From Treponema sp. (GTDB lineage Bacteria; Spirochaetota; Spirochaetia; Treponematales; Treponemataceae), in assembly GCA_017622055.1 (NCBI GenBank), contig JAGARY010000443.1, positions 1 to 16,403 on the forward strand: a stretch of DNA of 16,403 nt, read 5' to 3'. A program made the translations under genes and the position numbers. This document shows positions 13,030-16,403 of this stretch, piece by piece. Position 1 is the stretch's first letter. Each line of letters opens with the position of its first letter. Under the pieces are notes generated by a model. That model saw nothing but the letters and a program-made list of their open reading frames with translations, was not told the DNA's origin and ran no database searches.

Positions 13030-13104
13030 GATTTAGGGTTTAATACAAACCCTAAAAACGGCCGAGTCAAGGCCTTGAGCTAAGCGTGCCTTGACCGGAC
13101 GTAT
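13030..13104. repeat. 75-bp double-hairpin dispersed repeat, copy 2
   Basis: Same orientation as copy 1 at 66..140. The TTTAGGGTTT / AAACCCTAAA hairpin (13032..13056) is unchanged. The second stem is longer here: GTCAAGGC pairs with GCCTTGAC, and CCG/CGG replaces the wobble-containing CTG/CGG. It lies between the convergent lipoprotein and trpB genes. It is followed by a further small stem, ATTGC/GCAAT (13103..13124). Confidence 0.75.
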
Positions 13105-13135
13105 TGCTTCGCTTCGCTCGCAATTGACGTGGTGT

Positions 13136-13166
13136 AAAAAAAAATCCTCGGGGGCAAGCCCGAGGA
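13136..13166 (-). terminator. trpB intrinsic terminator
   Basis: Read on the minus strand, TCCTCGGG and CCCGAGGA form a perfect 8-bp G+C-rich stem around a six-base loop (13166..13145), followed by nine T residues (13144..13136). It lies 39 bases past the trpB stop. The stem sequence also resembles a hairpin repeat seen in many bacterial genomes, so it may be a recruited repeat. Confidence 0.85.
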
Positions 13167-13204
13167 TGACAAATACAGTTGCTACGCACTTAATTGACTT
13201 TTGG

Positions 13205-14413
13205 TTATTTTAAATAATCTTCGCCAGTTCCGTAGTTGTTTACAATAAAGTCAATGTCTTTATCACCGCGGCCAGAAAGACAAACTAAAATTGATTTTTC
13301 AGGTCTTTCTTGTGCAGCTTTTGTTGCGTAAGCTACGGCGTGAGCACTTTCGAGGGCTGGAATAATTCCTTCTAAGCGGCTAAGTGTGTAGAACGCTTCC
13401 AAACATTCTTTGTCGCTGGCAACAGTGTATTGAATGCGGCCTGTGTCTTTGAGCATACAATGTTCAGGGCCACTTCCTGGGTAATCCAAACCACTAGAAA
13501 TTGAATAAACTGGTGCTGGATTTCCGTCTTCGTCTTGAAGCAAATATGTTTTGAATCCGTGAAGAACACCTGGTTTTCCGTAAGAAAGACTTGCTGCGTG
13601 GTCTCCAAGCTTTAGAGAACGACCTGCTGGTTCTACACCTGTAAGACGAACTCCGTCATCATCTAAGAATCCACTGAACATTCCCATTGCATTTGAACCA
13701 CCACCAACACAAGCTGTAACTTCATCTGGAAGTTCCCCAGTCATTTCTAAGAATTGTTCACGAGCTTCTACACCAATTACGTGTTGGAAATCGCGAACCA
13801 TCATTGGGAATGGGTGTGGTCCAACAACTGAACCAATACAATAAATGCTGTTTACTGGGTCTTCAAGGTAAGCATCAAAAGCTGAATCTACAGCTTCTTT
13901 AAGAGTTTTGAGCCCGTGGGTAACAGGAACAACTTTTGCTCCAAGAAGTTGCATGCGAACTACGTTTGGATGTTCTTTTGCAATATCAACTTCTCCCATG
14001 TGGATTTCACATTCCAAACCAAAGTAAGCTGCCGCTGTGGCAAGAGCAACACCGTGTTGACCAGCACCAGTTTCTGCAATTACTTTTTTCTTTCCCATGT
14101 ATTTTGCAAGCAATGCTTCTCCCATACAGTGATTTAATTTGTGAGCACCAGTGTGATTTAAATCTTCACGTTTTAAGTAGATGCGTCCACCGTATTTTTC
14201 TGAAAGGCGGCGACAGTAATAAACTGGAGTTGGGCGGCCTTGGAAGTGTTTTCTAATGCTGCGTAATTCGTTAATAAAATCGTGTGATTTACTGATTGTG
14301 TAGTATGCTTTTGTGATTTTATCCATTTCTTTTTGAAGAACTTCTGGCACAAATGAACCACCGAATTCTCCAAAATAGCCTTCTTTGTTTGGGTATTGTT
14401 TTAAGTATTCCAT
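13205..14413 (-). CDS. trpB: tryptophan synthase beta chain
   Basis: The 402 residues are a full-length PLP-dependent TrpB, which condenses indole with L-serine to give L-tryptophan. The PLP lysine is K92 in REDLNHTGAHKLNH; the usual HKINN is HKLNH here. ETGAGQHG (with the catalytic Glu at about 114), the phosphate loop GGGSNAMG, EGIIPALESAHA and LSGRGDKD are all present, so it should be active. There is no trpA or any other trp gene beside it, so it probably scavenges free indole, a plausible supply in a gut or oral community. Start: ATG 14413 with AGGAGA six bases upstream. It has its own sigma-70-type promoter flanked by two palindromes, and its own terminator, and so is a tightly regulated single-gene unit. 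Confidence 0.95.
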   Translation of the reverse strand: MEYLKQYPNKEGYFGEFGGSFVPEVLQKEMDKITKAYYTISKSHDFINELRSIRKHFQGRPTPVYYCRRLSEKYGGRIYLKREDLNHTGAHKLNHCMGEALLAKYMGKKKVIAETGAGQHGVALATAAAYFGLECEIHMGEVDIAKEHPNVVRMQLLGAKVVPVTHGLKTLKEAVDSAFDAYLEDPVNSIYCIGSVVGPHPFPMMVRDFQHVIGVEAREQFLEMTGELPDEVTACVGGGSNAMGMFSGFLDDDGVRLTGVEPAGRSLKLGDHAASLSYGKPGVLHGFKTYLLQDEDGNPAPVYSISSGLDYPGSGPEHCMLKDTGRIQYTVASDKECLEAFYTLSRLEGIIPALESAHAVAYATKAAQERPEKSILVCLSGRGDKDIDFIVNNYGTGEDYLK

Positions 14414-14443
14414 AAGATTTCTCCTTTATATGCTTTTTATTGT

Positions 14444-14467
14444 GTTGTTTCTCTTTATAGAAACAAC
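14444..14467 (-). promoter_or_regulatory. trpB operator 2 (downstream palindrome)
   Basis: GTTGTTTCT (14444..14452) and AGAAACAAC (14459..14467) form a perfect 9-bp inverted repeat with a six-base centre. Its core GTTTCT-N6-AGAAAC is identical in arms and spacing to operator 1. It lies just past the expected transcription start. It could also fold in the mRNA leader, but no T run follows. Confidence 0.65.
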
Positions 14468-14477
14468 TTATACTTTG

Positions 14478-14506
14478 AATATAATGTATGTTTTTGTTTC
14501 TGTCAA
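14478..14506 (-). promoter_or_regulatory. trpB promoter
   Basis: On the minus strand: consensus -35 TTGACA (14506..14501), a 17-base spacer, and TATATT as -10 (14483..14478). It is the strongest sigma-70-type promoter in the window. The -35 lies inside operator 1. Confidence 0.8.
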
Positions 14507-14513
14507 TAGAAAC
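14496..14513 (-). promoter_or_regulatory. trpB operator 1 (overlaps the -35)
   Basis: GTTTCT (14496..14501) and AGAAAC (14508..14513) form a 6-bp inverted repeat with a six-base centre that covers the -35 box. A further AGAAAC half-site lies at 14519..14524, 11 bases along. The centre is 49 bases from that of operator 2. The match of arms and spacing points to one repressor binding both. Confidence 0.65.
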
Positions 14514-14576
14514 TTTAAAGAAACTTGGGGAAATCGAATTTGAGCTGGGAGCCTCCAAATATAAAAAATCTTGTGA

Positions 14577-15695
14577 TTATTCTAAATTTTGTAAGTAGGA
14601 ATTAAACTCAATTGCAGAAACTGGTGTGCTTCCAAAAAAATAAGTTCCGTCTTCAAGTTGCATAATTTCGTTTTCAATTACACCAAGGCAGGCATCAAAA
14701 TCTGGTGAAGAAGGGAGCACGTCTGGAATTGGAGTGAAGTTTTTTGGACCATAAACTTTTGAATATTTTGTTTTATTTTTGAGATTTTTGATGTTTGAGT
14801 ACAAGTTCCACAAAAATCTGGCGCAAACTGTTTTTGAAACTATTTGATTTTCTTGCAAAATGTTGGCGTCGTTTTGATTTTCGGTATTTGAAATTGCAGA
14901 AAGCAATCCGTTTGATTTTGCGTTTTTGTATAATTGGGAAGGTGAATCTTTTTTTATTGTGAAAATTTTGCTTAAATAATTTGTTTGGTTTGCTGTGATT
15001 GTGAGCATTTGGGAAACGGTGATTTGTTTTTGTGTTAGTAAATCGGCGGTGCTTTGAGCTTTTTTAGTAGTTTGATTTTGTGCAGAGATTGAGCGAAGTT
15101 CCCAAGCAGAATTTCTGATTTCTGTGTAAAATTCTTTGTAATATTGTGGCAAAGAAATAAATGCACTGTCAAAATTTGCTACGGCTTGAACATACTCTTT
15201 ATTTTGGTAGTGCCAAAGGGCTTTTTCTAAATCTATAAGTGGCTTTTCTTCTGGAGCAGCGATGTAAGAATCTAAGGAATTTGTGGAATCTAATCTGAAT
15301 GCAAGAATTGCTGCTTGAATATTTCCTTTGCTTTCTTCAATTGATTGTAGGTAATAATTTTTTGCTAAAACTGGGTTGTTTAATAAAAGGTAAGTTTTTC
15401 CTGTTACTGCTAAAAATCTTGCTCTGGAGGCTTTTGAAGTTGCTTTTTCTGCTATAGATTTTTCTAGTGCGGCAATTAATGATGTACATTCTTTTATAAA
15501 ATCTGGTGAAGTTTGTAATGTTTTGTCTTGAATAAGTTTTGCATCTAGTTGAGCAAAGTTTTTTTCTGTAAAAGTGATGTGTAAATCTTGTTCTTCATTG
15601 TTGAGGTCAACTTTTACTTCTTGCAAAGTGGCACAAGAAACAATCATCATAAGTGATGAACAAATAATTGCAATTTTAGAAATTAGTTTTTTCAT
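14577..15695 (-). CDS. TPR/SLH-like lipoprotein
   Basis: A 372-residue lipoprotein: basic start, hydrophobic helix, lipobox IVSC with the lipidated residue C21. Residues about 80-210 are helical and TPR-like (ARFLAVTGKTYLLLNNPVLAKNYYLQS in outline; ALWHYQNKEYVQAVANFDSAF). The last 80 or so residues resemble an S-layer-homology domain: VSKTVCARFLWNLY, then PIPDV, then FDACLGVIENEIMQLEDGTYFFGSTPVSAIEFNSYL in outline, where the DGTYFFG..PVSAIEF part matches the usual DGTF.P...TRAE pattern. SLH domains hold proteins to cell-wall or outer-membrane polymers. ATG 15695 has AAGGAAGGG just upstream, 16 bases after the stop of the propeller gene, so the two form an operon. No terminator is visible after it. 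Family placement is by pattern only. Confidence 0.75.
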   Translation of the reverse strand: MKKLISKIAIICSSLMMIVSCATLQEVKVDLNNEEQDLHITFTEKNFAQLDAKLIQDKTLQTSPDFIKECTSLIAALEKSIAEKATSKASRARFLAVTGKTYLLLNNPVLAKNYYLQSIEESKGNIQAAILAFRLDSTNSLDSYIAAPEEKPLIDLEKALWHYQNKEYVQAVANFDSAFISLPQYYKEFYTEIRNSAWELRSISAQNQTTKKAQSTADLLTQKQITVSQMLTITANQTNYLSKIFTIKKDSPSQLYKNAKSNGLLSAISNTENQNDANILQENQIVSKTVCARFLWNLYSNIKNLKNKTKYSKVYGPKNFTPIPDVLPSSPDFDACLGVIENEIMQLEDGTYFFGSTPVSAIEFNSYLQNLE

Positions 15696-15711
15696 TTTTC
15701 CCTTCCTTATT

Positions 15712-16403
15712 TTATCTTAAATTCCAAGCGTTTAATTTTTTATCTATTGTGATTGTGATACAGTCTAAGTTTTTATCGCCGTTTATATCTGCAAAGGCTG
15801 GAATTCCATAGCCCACCAGTGGGAAGCCTGAAATTAATTCTAGGTTTTCTGTAAAGCCGTAGAGTGTGTTTGCGTCTGGGCAAATGAAAATTCCTGCATT
15901 ATCTTTTCTAAAGTTTTTGGCAACTGAAATATAGCCGTTTTTTGCTGTGTGTTCTGGGATTTTTACGCAAGTGAAGGAACCGTCTGTGGCGATTTTGTAG
16001 AGGGTTGCGTCGGAACCAAGGGCGTAAAAATAATTGTTTGAGGCAACTACATTTGTGTTGAATATGTTGTGAAGTTTTATTATTTTGTCTGTTGCTGGAA
16101 CGCCATTTTCCCATAAATACAATGTTCCGTTTTGTGTAATAAATGCGGTGTAAATGCTTTGATCTTTTTGTAACATTGCTGGAGCTCCGAATGCAATTCC
16201 ATCTACAAGTTCTGCTTCATCTGGATTTTTGCAAATTCCATTTTCTATAAAGTAGATTTCTCCAATAAAACCTTTGTAATATAAAGCAACGTTGTTTCCT
16301 AAGGCTTGTGGTGCTGCTTTAAGATTTCCCATTGGTTCAAGCTCTATTGTAGAAATGTTTGCATTTTGGTCTACAACTAAAATGTTGCCGCTTTCTAATG
16401 GAA
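15712..16403 (-). CDS. beta-propeller-like (PQQ/VCBS-type) protein, C-terminal part
   Basis: The frame is open to the window edge: codons before the internal ATG at 16332 (P-L-E-S-G-N-I-L-V-V-D-Q-N and so on) continue the same pattern, so the true start lies outside. About 230 residues are visible. They show repeated short strands ending in small-molecule-like turns (GEIYFIENG, GTLYLWENG, ATLYKIATDG, NTLYGFTENLELISGFPL), typical of PQQ-like or WD-like propellers. The C-terminus reads AFADINGDKNLDCITITIDKKLNAWNLR in outline, with a VCBS/FG-GAP D-x-N-G-D-x-x-x-D calcium loop. It is probably exported, and is translated just ahead of the lipoprotein in one operon. I cannot assign a function. Confidence 0.65.
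   Translation of the reverse strand, partial: PLESGNILVVDQNANISTIELEPMGNLKAAPQALGNNVALYYKGFIGEIYFIENGICKNPDEAELVDGIAFGAPAMLQKDQSIYTAFITQNGTLYLWENGVPATDKIIKLHNIFNTNVVASNNYFYALGSDATLYKIATDGSFTCVKIPEHTAKNGYISVAKNFRKDNAGIFICPDANTLYGFTENLELISGFPLVGYGIPAFADINGDKNLDCITITIDKKLNAWNLR

Noticed and set aside
66..13104. The two 75-bp repeats as recombination sites for the invertase
   Set aside because: They are in direct orientation, which would delete rather than invert, and they look like palindromic intergenic repeats rather than short invertase sites.
14414..14480. Tryptophan attenuator or T-box leader before trpB
   Set aside because: The leader is short, has no run of TGG codons in a small reading frame, no T-box consensus and no T-tailed hairpin.

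Overview
The window looks like chromosomal DNA of a host-associated spirochaete, most likely a gut or oral Treponema. The reasons are low G+C, treponeme-type lipoproteins with relaxed lipoboxes, an Ig-like/beta-helix surface lipoprotein, a TPR/SLH-like lipoprotein, a periplasmic-propeller HD-GYP protein, queuosine salvage and an orphan tryptophan synthase beta chain. The species assignment is inference from gene content only. There are no rRNA or tRNA genes and no CRISPR array.

Layout. A divergent gene is cut off at the left edge (minus strand, ending at base 25). From 187 to 12965 everything reads on the plus strand: a membrane-anchored FMN-binding-like protein; a G+C-rich run of hairpins with a bidirectional terminator; queH, overlapping by 11 bases a ModF-like twin ABC ATPase that is broken by a frameshift; a MATE transporter; a large Reg_prop/Y_Y_Y/HD-GYP signalling protein; xylulokinase; a 147-bp inverted-repeat element; a Mpi-type serine DNA invertase; and a large lipoprotein frame interrupted by an in-frame TAG. 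From 13205 to the right edge genes read on the minus strand: trpB with its own terminator, strong promoter and two palindromic operators, then a two-gene unit of a propeller-like protein (cut by the right edge) and a TPR/SLH-like lipoprotein.

How the parts fit. The plus-strand genes are mostly independent units rather than one operon. Four starts (left-edge gene, FMN-binding-like gene, MATE, HD-GYP) share an unusual layout: a TATAAT-like -10 box exactly six bases before the ATG and no Shine-Dalgarno, which predicts leaderless mRNAs. By contrast xylB, the invertase, the lipoproteins and trpB have Shine-Dalgarno sequences. The invertase and the adjacent surface lipoprotein, with an inverted-repeat element just upstream, suggest surface variation, but no invertible promoter is proven here.

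Most notable observations: the leaderless promoter set; paired GTTTCT-N6-AGAAAC operators at trpB; the 21-bp coding minisatellite inside the degenerate first ATPase domain of the ModF-like gene; the amber-split lipoprotein beside the invertase; the inverted-repeat element; and a 75-bp double-hairpin repeat present twice, about 13 kb apart in direct orientation.
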